64,000 bases of DNA from GCA-2737665 sp044344795. Lineage in GTDB: Bacteria; Bacteroidota; Bacteroidia; Palsa-965. Shown here in pieces: positions 1 to 8,006 of the stretch (the first letter of the stretch is position 1; each line of letters starts with the position of its first letter). The translations under genes were made by a program, and so were the position numbers. The notes below the pieces were generated by a model. That model did not search any database. It saw nothing but the letters and a program-made list of their open reading frames with translations, and was not told the DNA's origin. The DNA is taken from positions 1-64,000 of the forward strand of contig JBIJCF010000013.1 in the NCBI GenBank assembly GCA_044344795.1, in the 5' to 3' direction.

Positions 1-349
1 TAAAATTAGTTTAATAACAAGCCCATTAGATCAATTACAATTGTTGCCAAATGATTAAATTAGCTAAAGTACGTCGAGGATATTACTGTCAAAATCTGCG
101 CACATCCCCCGGGATTGTGTAATGAAAAGGTAATTTTCGGCGTGTATAAACTAGTAATGGGCAAGTTTAAAAAACGATACCGACACAGCAGAAAGCAAAC
201 AAGAGAGCCAACGACTTTCTTCGACACTTCTTGACAGTCATTACCGACAGACAAGAAATTTATTTACAAAAAAGTGGAGACCAGCGACCACTCAAAAAAC
301 GGGGCGACATCGAAAAGCCAAATGAGTAGAAAAATAAATTTAATTAAAT
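1..349. other. Left-edge stretch without a confident gene
   Basis: No convincing gene is seen. A + strand frame is open from base 2 to a TAA at 56-58 and would encode a short tail ending LLPND; it could be the 3' end of a gene lying mostly outside the window, but 18 codons are too few to judge. A 64-codon frame on the - strand (60-254) has no start signal or recognisable features. The bases just before 350 are very A+T-rich and probably hold the promoter of the first island gene. Confidence 0.4.
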
Positions 350-1816
350 ATGAGTAAAGAAATTAATTCAGAATTTTACATGGCAATTGATGATGTTTTT
401 AATATTAGTGGCAGAGGAATAATTGCCGTAGGACTTATTAAAAAAGGAATTATTAGACAAGGAGATAAAGTTGAAGTTATAGATCATAACAACAATTCCA
501 TTGAAGCAAAGGTTTCAAGCATCGAAATGTCTAGGAAAATTACAGATAGTGCAACGGAGGGGGATAATGTAGGTATACTTTTGAGTGGCCTTGACAAAAC
601 CCAAATTAGCAAAGGAATGGTTCTTATAAAAAATAGAATTGAAGACGAAACAGTTGAAATTGATAATCATACAATGGGAAAAAGCCAACTAATTAGGGAA
701 CAATATGGTAATTTATCAAAAAACGAGAAAATCAAAATGCAATACGTGCGAGAAAGTGAAATTGATAAATTCACCAAAATTGCAGAATACACAATGCCAT
801 ATCCTGGATTGACATTAGATAGTAGCTTAATAACTGAATACATTCAAAGTAAGGATGAATTGGCGGCTACTTTGGAACAAATAACAGGTAAAAAACAGAA
901 AGGAAGTGGTAACTCATCTCTCCAAATGGAGTTAATATACAGGCACAAAGCAGAAGAAGATATTTTAATTATCAAATTAGAACTTAATCTTTATGCTTTT
1001 CATTTAGAATATAATGAGTCAATTTTAAAGGGTGCTCAAATATTGCTACTAATTGATGATAATGACACATTAGACTGTGGAAAAATTATTGATTATAAAG
1101 CGGGTGCTGGAAATGCTGGATTTGGTCTAGAAGAAACAGCTCATCTTGAAACAGACTTTGCATTTCTTGCACAATTAGCGAATGCGAATAAACTTGAGTA
1201 TCGAGTTGTAGGAAAAAGAGGTAAAATCAGTGAAGGTGAATTTAGCAAAAGTGATATTTACAAGATAAAAGGTTTCTATAACGGGTTATTTGATCCTGAA
1301 TTCATGAAAGATGAATTGTTGAAACAAATAGAAATTGATTTGGTTGAAAAACAAAAACAACAAGAAGAACGCAAGAAAAATGAAGAACACGAAAAAATCA
1401 ATAATAACGATCAGAAGATATTAGAGTTTTGTAAACAAGGAAAAAAATTAGAAGCTGTTAAGTTTCGAAAAGAAATTAGTGGATCAGATTTAGCAACTTC
1501 AAAAAAATACGTTGAAGAACTTTGTAATAAAAACGGTATTAAAGTTGAGCCAAAGTCATCATCAAATTGTTTTGTTATTACTGCCACTATGGGTGACCCA
1601 TACCATCCGATTGTGGATGAATTTAGAGCATACCGCGATCGAAAACTACTTACGAACACATTTGGTAAAATTTTCGTCAAAGTCTATTACAAAGTGGGGC
1701 CATATGCCGCTTCAATAATTAGCAAAAGTGAAATGTTGAGAAAATTTTCATTTTCATTTTTTGTAAACCCAATTTATAAACGACTGAAAAATGATAGAGA
1801 CACCAATAAAAACTAG
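350..1816 (+). CDS. EF-Tu domain II-like / L7/L12-like / CFI-box protein
   Basis: The protein has 488 residues and an unusual domain order. Residues about 8-95 (FYMAIDDVFNISGRGIIAVG, then IIRQGDKVEVI) match the second, beta-barrel domain of EF-Tu-type GTPases, but no GTPase domain precedes it. Residues about 190-320 are beta-rich and unrecognised. Residues about 363-395 (KKLEAVKFRKEISG...SKKYVE) resemble the helical C-terminal domain of ribosomal protein L7/L12. The end, from Cys407 (CFVITATMGDPYHPIVDEF, then a YRD motif and YYKVGPYAA), fits the CFI-box C-terminal domain seen on varied bacterial proteins. The start follows an A+T-rich leader. The gene opens a four-gene run on the same strand and overlaps the next gene by 26 bp, suggesting one transcript. 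The function is unknown; a link to translation or conflict is inference. Confidence 0.7.
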   Translation: MSKEINSEFYMAIDDVFNISGRGIIAVGLIKKGIIRQGDKVEVIDHNNNSIEAKVSSIEMSRKITDSATEGDNVGILLSGLDKTQISKGMVLIKNRIEDETVEIDNHTMGKSQLIREQYGNLSKNEKIKMQYVRESEIDKFTKIAEYTMPYPGLTLDSSLITEYIQSKDELAATLEQITGKKQKGSGNSSLQMELIYRHKAEEDILIIKLELNLYAFHLEYNESILKGAQILLLIDDNDTLDCGKIIDYKAGAGNAGFGLEETAHLETDFAFLAQLANANKLEYRVVGKRGKISEGEFSKSDIYKIKGFYNGLFDPEFMKDELLKQIEIDLVEKQKQQEERKKNEEHEKINNNDQKILEFCKQGKKLEAVKFRKEISGSDLATSKKYVEELCNKNGIKVEPKSSSNCFVITATMGDPYHPIVDEFRAYRDRKLLTNTFGKIFVKVYYKVGPYAASIISKSEMLRKFSFSFFVNPIYKRLKNDRDTNKN

Positions 1817-3116
1817 ATTACTCATATTCCTAAATGGTTTTAAAAATCAGCTTTCAACGATGGTCTCAGATATTGAGACCATCGTTGAAAAACCAAATAG
1901 TGATATAATAATTCTAAATCTAGCAAACGATTTCGCGTCTATTCCATTTTATTTTAATAAAGAAAGAGAAGATGAATATGAGTGGCTTATGGGATTCCTC
2001 TGTTTCAGTATCCTTGTGAATAAATCAAATGATAATAGATTCTTTATTGATTTAATTAATAAATGGAGCTCAATTGATTTTGACAGAAAAGAAATTTTTT
2101 ATTCAATAATTGGTCAGCATAAAAAACCAATAACAACCCTTTCTTCGATTCAAGAATTGGTGAGGTTAAAAAATAGCGGGGTTCTAACAAATATTGATTT
2201 TGAAAAATTGAGTTCTGGCATTGAGTCTCTTTTGGTGAAGTTTTCTGAACAAATAGTATCAATAGATAAGTTTATTTCGGAATCCGAAAGTGATAAGCTA
2301 AATCATTTCAAACAGATTTTAATTGATTCTAAAACACTTCAAATTACAATGGACCTAAAACAATACTTGAAAGAGAAGTTAGCTGAAATTGGATTTGATA
2401 ATAACGAACTTAATATATCAAACCCAGATGAAATACGTAATCTAATTTTAAAGAATCAAGATAAAATATCAACAGTTGAGAGAAAATATATTCTTGAATT
2501 CTTGAAGCTACATAAGTACTTATCTAATCAAAAGGATTTAATTTTTCAGTCTATTGAATTATTAAAGTTACAAGAGGAGTTATCAGATATTGACTCCTGG
2601 ACTGACGTTATTAAAAATCAGATCGGAAGTTACAACGTTATTTACTTAAATGCTGTAACACTTATAGTGTGCTTATGCGAAAATGAATTGGTAGTGTTTT
2701 ACGAATTATATGAAACATTTGATGACCTTGGCGTTTTCAAAACAAACTATGAAAAAGAAGTTTTGGAATCTCTTAATACCATTGGGTCAAATATAAATAA
2801 CCTAAATAAAAACATTGTTCACAAACTTATGCTTATTGAACATCAATTAAAAAATATTTCACATGGCATAAATGAGTTAAATCACACAATGCAACAAAAT
2901 ATTCAAGCTATTAATAATCTTGAAGACTCAATTGTTTCCAGTTTTAAATCTTTAGAAACTTCTATTGGTAATAATTTCAACCAACTTTCTCAAAATATTT
3001 CAGGGCACCTTTCAAAGATAGAATCAGGTATAGCATACAATAATCTAATTTCAACGGTAAGTGCTTATCAACTTTACAAAATCAACAAGCAAACAAAACC
3101 ATTATTGCCAAAATGA
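1791..3116 (+). CDS. Hypothetical protein with C-terminal coiled coil
   Basis: The 441-residue product matches no family I recognise. It is mostly helical by composition. Residues about 340-430 read as a long amphipathic coiled coil with repeated N-I and L-I spacing (INNLNKNIVHKL, INELNHTMQQNI, LSQNISGHLSKI). A hydrophobic stretch near residue 280-305 (VIYLNAVTLIVCLCENELVVFY) could be a buried helix or one membrane pass. The start overlaps the upstream gene by 26 bp and the stop overlaps the GIY-YIG gene by 4 bp (ATGA), so it is almost surely co-translated with both. Tight packing in a mobile-looking island suggests the products act together; the activity is unknown. Confidence 0.7.
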   Translation: MIETPIKTRLLIFLNGFKNQLSTMVSDIETIVEKPNSDIIILNLANDFASIPFYFNKEREDEYEWLMGFLCFSILVNKSNDNRFFIDLINKWSSIDFDRKEIFYSIIGQHKKPITTLSSIQELVRLKNSGVLTNIDFEKLSSGIESLLVKFSEQIVSIDKFISESESDKLNHFKQILIDSKTLQITMDLKQYLKEKLAEIGFDNNELNISNPDEIRNLILKNQDKISTVERKYILEFLKLHKYLSNQKDLIFQSIELLKLQEELSDIDSWTDVIKNQIGSYNVIYLNAVTLIVCLCENELVVFYELYETFDDLGVFKTNYEKEVLESLNTIGSNINNLNKNIVHKLMLIEHQLKNISHGINELNHTMQQNIQAINNLEDSIVSSFKSLETSIGNNFNQLSQNISGHLSKIESGIAYNNLISTVSAYQLYKINKQTKPLLPK

Positions 3117-3514
3117 AAAAGCAAATTAAAAAACTTAATGAGCCATTAATAATAGAGGGTTTATTCGAAAAACTTACATCGAGTAACTTTTACATGTTTC
3201 CTATAAAAGGTAAAATCAATGTTTCTGATAGGCACGGTGTATATATTATTTACAACCCTCAAAATGAAGTTTTACATGTTGGTAATACACCAAGTGGTAG
3301 AAAAGGTCTAAACCAAAGATTGCATAATCACATATCTTCTACAGGTGTTTTTTATGAAAAGTATTTGAAGCCAAATAAAATAAAAATGCGTGGCACACAT
3401 AAATTTAAGTATTTAGAGGTTGGTGACGTTCGACAAAGAGCATTGCTTGAAGCATATTCAGCAGGAAAACTATGCCCTTTACACTTTGGTACAGGTGCAA
3501 AGAAGAGTAAATAA
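3113..3514 (+). CDS. GIY-YIG-like nuclease-fold protein
   Basis: This 133-residue protein shows the core of a GIY-YIG domain: residues 42-47 GVYIIY (the GIY strand), 53-58 VLHVGNT in place of YIG, Arg69 in the following helix (GLNQRLHNH) and Glu113 in ALLEAYSAG, which matches the catalytic metal-binding Glu. The YIG motif is altered to HVGN, as in many small members, so activity is likely but not certain. There is no extra DNA-binding domain, so specificity may come from a partner. Its ATG overlaps the end of the coiled-coil gene by 4 bp, pointing to translational coupling. Small GIY-YIG proteins occur in repair, mobile elements and defence islands. Confidence 0.7.
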   Translation: MKKQIKKLNEPLIIEGLFEKLTSSNFYMFPIKGKINVSDRHGVYIIYNPQNEVLHVGNTPSGRKGLNQRLHNHISSTGVFYEKYLKPNKIKMRGTHKFKYLEVGDVRQRALLEAYSAGKLCPLHFGTGAKKSK

Positions 3515-3539
3515 AGTTTAAAAATAAAGATAGTTTCAA

Positions 3540-3731
3540 ATGAGACAACGAAATTTAGTACAGCAAATTAGAGATGCTGTTCATAGTGGGAAGGTAAAAG
3601 AACCTTTCAAATCCTCAGACTTTCATTTTTTAAGTAGTAGCCCAAGTTTTATTTCAAAACACGCTGTTGGTAATGGCAAATACACTGAGTATTTTATAGG
3701 AGTTGCTCGAGGAACCTATAAGTTGAAGTGA
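3540..3731 (+). CDS. Small winged-helix-like protein
   Basis: The product has 63 residues: LVQQIRDAVHSGKVKEPF, then a middle with HAVGNGKYTEYFI, and an end VARGTYKLK. The layout of a short helix, a link ending in PF, and a closing basic hairpin (GxYKLK) resembles small winged-helix domains found in bacterial mobile and defence regions, but I cannot name the family. It lies 25 bp after the GIY-YIG gene and ends 10 bp before the first attC-like repeat, so it is the last gene of the first block. It may give DNA binding to the neighbouring nuclease-fold protein; this is inference from position. Confidence 0.5.
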   Translation: MRQRNLVQQIRDAVHSGKVKEPFKSSDFHFLSSSPSFISKHAVGNGKYTEYFIGVARGTYKLK

Positions 3732-3741
3732 GAAAACCAGC

Positions 3742-3873
3742 CCATAACAGCACCTACCCAAAAGTGGCGGTTCAGTGGTTAAATCAAGCTTTGTGCTTCT
3801 ATCAAAGTTCGTGCTTGGTTGACAGTGAAGTGCTTCGAAATCGCCAACTTCTTGTAGCTGCAAACCGTTGTGC
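3742..3873 (+). repeat. attC-like inverted repeat, copy a
   Basis: Imperfect 132 bp palindrome starting 10 bp after the stop at 3731. The outer boxes are CATAAC (3743-3748) and GTTGTG (3867-3872). Inner stems pair CAGC with GCTG, TAC with GTA, and TGGCGG (3765-3770) with TCGCCA (3841-3846); unpaired bases on the left arm (ACC) recall the extrahelical bases of integron attC sites. The AAC/GTT triplets fit the attC core, though the full RYYYAAC/GTTRRRY consensus is not met. The central part is a variable terminal loop. Confidence 0.55.
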
Positions 3874-3897
3874 GTCAGTGTAAAAAAACCGACCCGC

Positions 3898-3960
3898 AAA
3901 TGGCACATTTGGTTTTTGCCAACACACGAGCCAACGCTCAAAAAACCAAAAGAGCCATTT
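3898..3960 (+). repeat. ACA/AGA hairpin, copy 1
   Basis: A perfect two-part stem: AAATGGC (3898-3904) pairs with GCCATTT (3954-3960), and TTTGGTTTTT (3908-3917) pairs with AAAAACCAAA (3941-3950). Between the stems lie ACA on the left and AGA on the right. The loop carries CACACGAGCCAACGC. Three other elements in the window share the ACA/AGA internal loop and loop words, but their stem sequences differ while remaining complementary. This copy lies between attC-like copy a and the methyltransferase gene. Confidence 0.75.
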
Positions 3961-4052
3961 TTGCCAACGCTCGACAAAAAGTTGATAATTTTTGGTTGAC
4001 GATTTGAAAAATGTCCGTAAATTTGTCCGTGTACGTAAAATCGTCCGTAAAT

Positions 4053-6260
4053 ATGGCAACAGTAAATTTTTATCTCGACAAACCAGACAAAAAAGGACAA
4101 GCTCCTATTCATCTTAGAATTAATTGTTCTGGGACTCAAATAAAACTTGCTACAGGACAAAAAATCGCTCCTGACCTTTTCGACAAGCAAAAACAACGAG
4201 CAAAGGGGCAGACTTATGACATAATAGAAATCAACCATTATCTAAACTACCTTAATGAACGGGCAGACGAACTTTTGCATCATTCAAACAAGCGGACATA
4301 CACGCAAGAAGAAATAAAAGATATTCTTAATCAGTATATTGACAGTTACAAAGACAATCATTCTGTTAATATTGTAAAAGAACAAATTTCACTCTATGGC
4401 AAACCTTTTACGTTTGTTGACCTTTTCGCAGGTGCAGGTGGTTTTAGTGAAGGGTTTCTTCAAGCAGAATACAACAACAAGTTTTTTGATTTTATTGCAG
4501 CAAGTGACATCAATGAAAATTGTGAACTAACACATATAGTAAGGTACAATCATCAGCTTGGTTTAAATGCGGAATTTTTAAGACAAGACATAACAGAACC
4601 TGATTTTTTAGATAATTTCCTCAAAAAAATTGGCGACAAAACAATTGATGTCGTTTGTGGTGGTCCGCCCTGCCAGAGTTTCAGTTTAGCAGGAAAAAGA
4701 AAGAAGTTTGATAAAAAAGATGACCTTTTTTCACATTATCTGGAAGTCATAAAGGTTTTACAACCTAAATACTTCATAATGGAAAATGTTAAGGGAATTC
4801 TGACTAAAGAAGATGGCAAAATCAAAGATTTGATAATTCAAGAAATCAACTCAATTGTTGACACGAAAGAAATACCAGTTTTGGTTTCATTTATCCGAAA
4901 AATGAAATCGAACAACAATAGCTTTATTCTTGAATGTATAATAAAACGAGTTGAAATAGAAACTCTCCGAGAGTCAGAGATTGAAAACGGTCGTGAACAA
5001 TTTATTCAGTTTGTAGATAATCGTTTCAAACAACTAACTCCCAAAATAGCAGACTACAAGACAAGTAAAACCGACCAAAGAATAAATACAATTCGACACG
5101 GATTTAACATTTTAGCCCGTACAAAAGAATGGGAAAAATTAAAACGTGACATCATTAAAGAGAAAGACCATTGTAATATTGATAGTGATGCCTTTGTTGA
5201 GCAGTTTACATCGTTTTTAACTCATATCAGTTCCGAAAATGTCATTGAACAAATTGAAAAATCATTCAATGATTTAAAGGTTCCGAGTACTTACAAAAAA
5301 GACTGTTTAGACATAATTACAGCACTCAAAATATACACATCATCATTTGACGAAACGGTAGATATTTTACAAAATATTGCTGAAAGCAAAGAAAAGTCAG
5401 ATTTGAAAGCAATTTTAGATAGCATTAGACTCTATAAAATTGAAAAACCGTTTGTTGCAAATTCATCAAACTACGGTGTGCCACAAAATAGAGAAAGAGT
5501 TTTGTTTATAGGTTGTCGTAAAGACCAAAAATTCATTTCCGAAATTCATGCAACTGTAAAAGAAAACGAAAAAGTTACTGTGTTTGAAGCATTATATGAC
5601 CTTGACTTTATTGGGAATAATGAAGAAGCACACCATTATGAGTTAGTTGATATTTCTAAGCAGTTCAACGGAACAGCCGAAAAAATGAAAAGCCTATTAA
5701 GAAAACGAACAGTTGATGGAAAAGAAAATCCCAAGAATGGAAAATCATTTTCAGAGTGGTCAAGAGAAGGAAGATTAATTGATAGGTATCAACCTAAAAC
5801 CAAACCATTTTATGTTAGAAACTTTGAAGGTCTTCAAAAAGGCGAAAAGTATTTTGACATCCTAAATAACCACAAAACGAGCAATCAAAACGAAGATGTT
5901 ATTAAACGGCTTGAAATCATTTTGAAAAATGGTGATTATAAAAAGGCTCAATGTGATTTAGAAGAGTGTGGCTTAACTTCAAACAAAAGAAGTTACAATG
6001 TATTAAAACCTGATTCACAAAGCCCAACCGTAATGACTATTGCAGATGATTATATCCATTACAAAACACCTAGAGCTTTGACCGTTCGAGAAATGGCAAG
6101 ATTACAATCATTTGATGATTCATTTGTATTTCAAGGGAAACGTTCAACCGGTGGCAACAATAGAAAAACTGAAGTTCCACAATATACTTTAGTTGGAAAT
6201 GCTGTTCCACCACTAATGGCAAGAGCCATTGCAATGGAAATTTTAAAAAATATCAAATGA
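4053..6260 (+). CDS. C5-cytosine DNA methyltransferase with N-terminal Arm-type domain
   Basis: A 735-residue modification enzyme. Catalytic motifs are clear: motif I FVDLFAGAGG from residue 121 (SAM binding), motif IV GGPPCQSFS with catalytic Cys207, motif VI MENVKG, motif VIII QNRERVLFIG from Gln478, and motifs IX-X REMARLQSF and LVGNAVPP near the end. Between motifs VI and VIII there is a helical insert of roughly 200 residues, unusual for this class. The N terminus (MATVNFYLDKPDKKGQAPIH, then LATGQKIAPDLFD) matches the Arm DNA-binding domain of Bacteroidota tyrosine recombinases, an odd fusion partner. The frame is open from an ATG at 4011, but the ATG at 4053 fits the usual start of Arm domains. 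The stop overlaps the nuclease gene (ATGA), so the two form a type II restriction-modification pair. Confidence 0.9.
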   Translation: MATVNFYLDKPDKKGQAPIHLRINCSGTQIKLATGQKIAPDLFDKQKQRAKGQTYDIIEINHYLNYLNERADELLHHSNKRTYTQEEIKDILNQYIDSYKDNHSVNIVKEQISLYGKPFTFVDLFAGAGGFSEGFLQAEYNNKFFDFIAASDINENCELTHIVRYNHQLGLNAEFLRQDITEPDFLDNFLKKIGDKTIDVVCGGPPCQSFSLAGKRKKFDKKDDLFSHYLEVIKVLQPKYFIMENVKGILTKEDGKIKDLIIQEINSIVDTKEIPVLVSFIRKMKSNNNSFILECIIKRVEIETLRESEIENGREQFIQFVDNRFKQLTPKIADYKTSKTDQRINTIRHGFNILARTKEWEKLKRDIIKEKDHCNIDSDAFVEQFTSFLTHISSENVIEQIEKSFNDLKVPSTYKKDCLDIITALKIYTSSFDETVDILQNIAESKEKSDLKAILDSIRLYKIEKPFVANSSNYGVPQNRERVLFIGCRKDQKFISEIHATVKENEKVTVFEALYDLDFIGNNEEAHHYELVDISKQFNGTAEKMKSLLRKRTVDGKENPKNGKSFSEWSREGRLIDRYQPKTKPFYVRNFEGLQKGEKYFDILNNHKTSNQNEDVIKRLEIILKNGDYKKAQCDLEECGLTSNKRSYNVLKPDSQSPTVMTIADDYIHYKTPRALTVREMARLQSFDDSFVFQGKRSTGGNNRKTEVPQYTLVGNAVPPLMARAIAMEILKNIK

Positions 6261-7435
6261 GAGTATTAACATCGGAAGAACAGAATAAAATAAAATTACT
6301 GACCAAAAATCAGGTTTCGTTAACGCTAATAGAACCGACAGAAACAGGATTGAAAAAATCCATTATGGATGCAACTGGTTCGGTAAGAAGTTTTTTGAAG
6401 GAAAATCAAATTCACGACTACGATTTACAAGGACAAGGTCCAGAAAATAAAGTTCAGATAAGTGCTATCATTTATGAAGATTTCAATATAACCAATTCAA
6501 CAGCATCGCTTTATAGACCACAAACAAAAAAAGGCGACCCCCGAATTTGGTTTTCTGGACTTACTAAAATTGCAAATCCTAATGACATCGTTGCGATAAT
6601 ATATTTTGCTGACTCTTTTCACATTTTCAACCTTACGCAACTTAATGTTGAAGCATTATTAAATTCAAAGATTATAAATCCACTGAAAGAACTGATTTCA
6701 GAAATTAGTGGAAAAGCAACTGAAATAGCATTTGAACTATTGGCAATGCTTCGAAAAGTTGCGAGTTCAGGACCTATTAAATCAATGGTTGCAGCCGACA
6801 CATCTGTAGGTCGCACTCTTGAAACAGCATTAGGCATAGACATTAATTCTTCAAAACAACCAGACTACAAAGGCATCGAATTAAAATCTTTCAGAAGTAG
6901 CAGAACAAATAGAAAGAATTTATTTGCCCAAGTTCCTGACTGGACTTTGAGCAAATTCAAAAGTTCAGCAGAAATTTTAGATGCTTTTGGTTACAAACGT
7001 GGTGACGACTTCAAATTGTATTGTACGGTTTCAGCGATAACGAGAAACTCTCAAGGACTTGCTTTAAAACTAGATACTGAAATCAAGCAGTTGATTGAAA
7101 ACTCTGATAAATCAGAAATTGGTGACTTTGTTGTTTGGCCATTAAATACACTTCATAATAGACTGCTTGAAAAGCACAAAGAAACATTCTGGGTAGAAGC
7201 AACAAGCACATACATTGACGGAATTGAGCATTTTCAATATTCAATGGTCGAGCATACAAAAAAGCCTATTACCTCACAGTTTGACATACTTATTGACCAA
7301 GGAATTATAACTTTAGACCATTTAATCAAAAGAACAACGAACGGAAAAGTGGTAGAGAAGGGACCAATTTTCAAAATCAAACCAAGTGGACTTGACTTAC
7401 TATTTCCTCCGAGTGAAAAATATAATTTGATATAA
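6257..7435 (+). CDS. MvaI/BcnI-family type II restriction endonuclease
   Basis: The 392-residue protein has the region TSVGRTLETALGI followed by DYKGIELKSFRS, in which Asp203, Glu208 and Lys210 form the D-(x4)-ExK metal-binding site of the MvaI/BcnI family. These enzymes are monomeric and cut within CCNGG-type sites (MvaI CCWGG, BcnI CCSGG), so the partner methylase probably modifies a cytosine in such a site; the exact sequence cannot be read from here. The gene begins inside the methyltransferase stop codon (4 bp overlap), giving coupled translation. The 3' end is followed by an ACA/AGA hairpin and attC-like copy b, so the R-M pair sits alone as one transferable block. Confidence 0.85.
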   Translation: MRVLTSEEQNKIKLLTKNQVSLTLIEPTETGLKKSIMDATGSVRSFLKENQIHDYDLQGQGPENKVQISAIIYEDFNITNSTASLYRPQTKKGDPRIWFSGLTKIANPNDIVAIIYFADSFHIFNLTQLNVEALLNSKIINPLKELISEISGKATEIAFELLAMLRKVASSGPIKSMVAADTSVGRTLETALGIDINSSKQPDYKGIELKSFRSSRTNRKNLFAQVPDWTLSKFKSSAEILDAFGYKRGDDFKLYCTVSAITRNSQGLALKLDTEIKQLIENSDKSEIGDFVVWPLNTLHNRLLEKHKETFWVEATSTYIDGIEHFQYSMVEHTKKPITSQFDILIDQGIITLDHLIKRTTNGKVVEKGPIFKIKPSGLDLLFPPSEKYNLI

Positions 7436-7455
7436 ATATGCCAACGCTCAACAGC

Positions 7456-7514
7456 CACACACATTGCCAAGTCGCACCAGCCGACCCGCAAGCCAAAACT
7501 TGGCAAAGAGTGTG
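7456..7514 (+). repeat. ACA/AGA hairpin, copy 2
   Basis: The outer stem CACAC (7456-7460) pairs with GTGTG (7510-7514), and the inner stem TTGCCAAGT (7464-7472) pairs with ACTTGGCAA (7498-7506). The ACA (7461-7463) and AGA (7507-7509) internal loop is kept although the stem sequence is unlike copy 1. It begins about 20 bp after the endonuclease stop, where it could act as a 3' end structure. The remaining bases up to attC-like copy b show no gene. Confidence 0.7.
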
Positions 7515-7568
7515 TCTGTTCCAACCCACAACTGACAGACAAGCAAGACGAAAACAGAACACCGAACG

Positions 7569-7707
7569 CACAACAGCGGTTTGGCGTAATGGCGGGTGCA
7601 GTGCTTCGTATGACAGTTTTGTGGTAGGTTCAAGTGCAGTTCTTCGATTTAACTTTTGTGCTAAAAATCCGCCACTACGCCAAGCCGCAAAACGTTATAG
7701 CCAATGG
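7569..7707 (+). repeat. attC-like inverted repeat, copy b
   Basis: The best-paired copy. The 20-base arms at 7576-7595 and 7669-7688 pair with one mismatch and one G-T wobble; they contain TTTGGCGTA and TACGCCAAG. Outer boxes are CACAAC (7569-7574) and GTTATAG (7694-7700). The right flank GTTATAGCCAATGGTA is repeated at copy d. It separates the R-M block from the kinase block. A start-to-stop frame runs through it in some readings, but this follows from the palindrome and is not a gene. Confidence 0.6.
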
Positions 7708-7892
7708 TAGGACGACCGTTCCAAAGACGACTGACCGACCAAAATTTAAACCTTAAAACAAAGACAAACCATTTTGACAGAGAACGAAAAACATAAAGAC
7801 AATATTCTAACTGGACAGCGTGAAAGCCGACCCGATGTTTTTTATTTTTTCACCCTCCGCACTTTTTTAAAAACAATTTCAGCCAGCCGCAC

Positions 7893-7956
7893 AAGTGGCA
7901 CATTTGGTTTTGCCCGACACACAAGCCAACGCTTCCCAAAACCAAAAGAGCCACTT
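7893..7956 (+). repeat. ACA/AGA hairpin, copy 3
   Basis: AAGTGGC (7893-7899) pairs with GCCACTT (7950-7956) and TTTGGTTTT (7903-7911) pairs with AAAACCAAA (7938-7946), flanking the constant ACA/AGA internal loop. The loop word ACACAAGCCAACGC nearly matches copy 1. Compared with copy 1, the outer stem has a compensated change (AATGG/CCATT to AGTGG/CCACT). It sits about 50 bp before the first gene of the five-gene operon, in what would be its leader. Bases 7708-7892 hold no gene I can support. Confidence 0.75.
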
Positions 7957-8006
7957 TTTAGCCAACGCACCGGCAATATTTACGAATCTTTAAGTAATTT
8001 GCCAAC

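Noticed and set aside
60..254. 64-codon - strand frame at the left edge
   Set aside because: No start signal and no recognisable sequence; A+T-rich stretches often give such frames.
3654..4238. 194-codon - strand frame over copy a and the methylase start
   Set aside because: It overlaps the palindrome, a hairpin and the clear N terminus of the methyltransferase, and has no protein features.
7438..7710. 90-codon + strand frame across attC-like copy b
   Set aside because: It covers a hairpin and the palindrome, and similar frames appear at copies a and c. A repeat gives open frames by chance.
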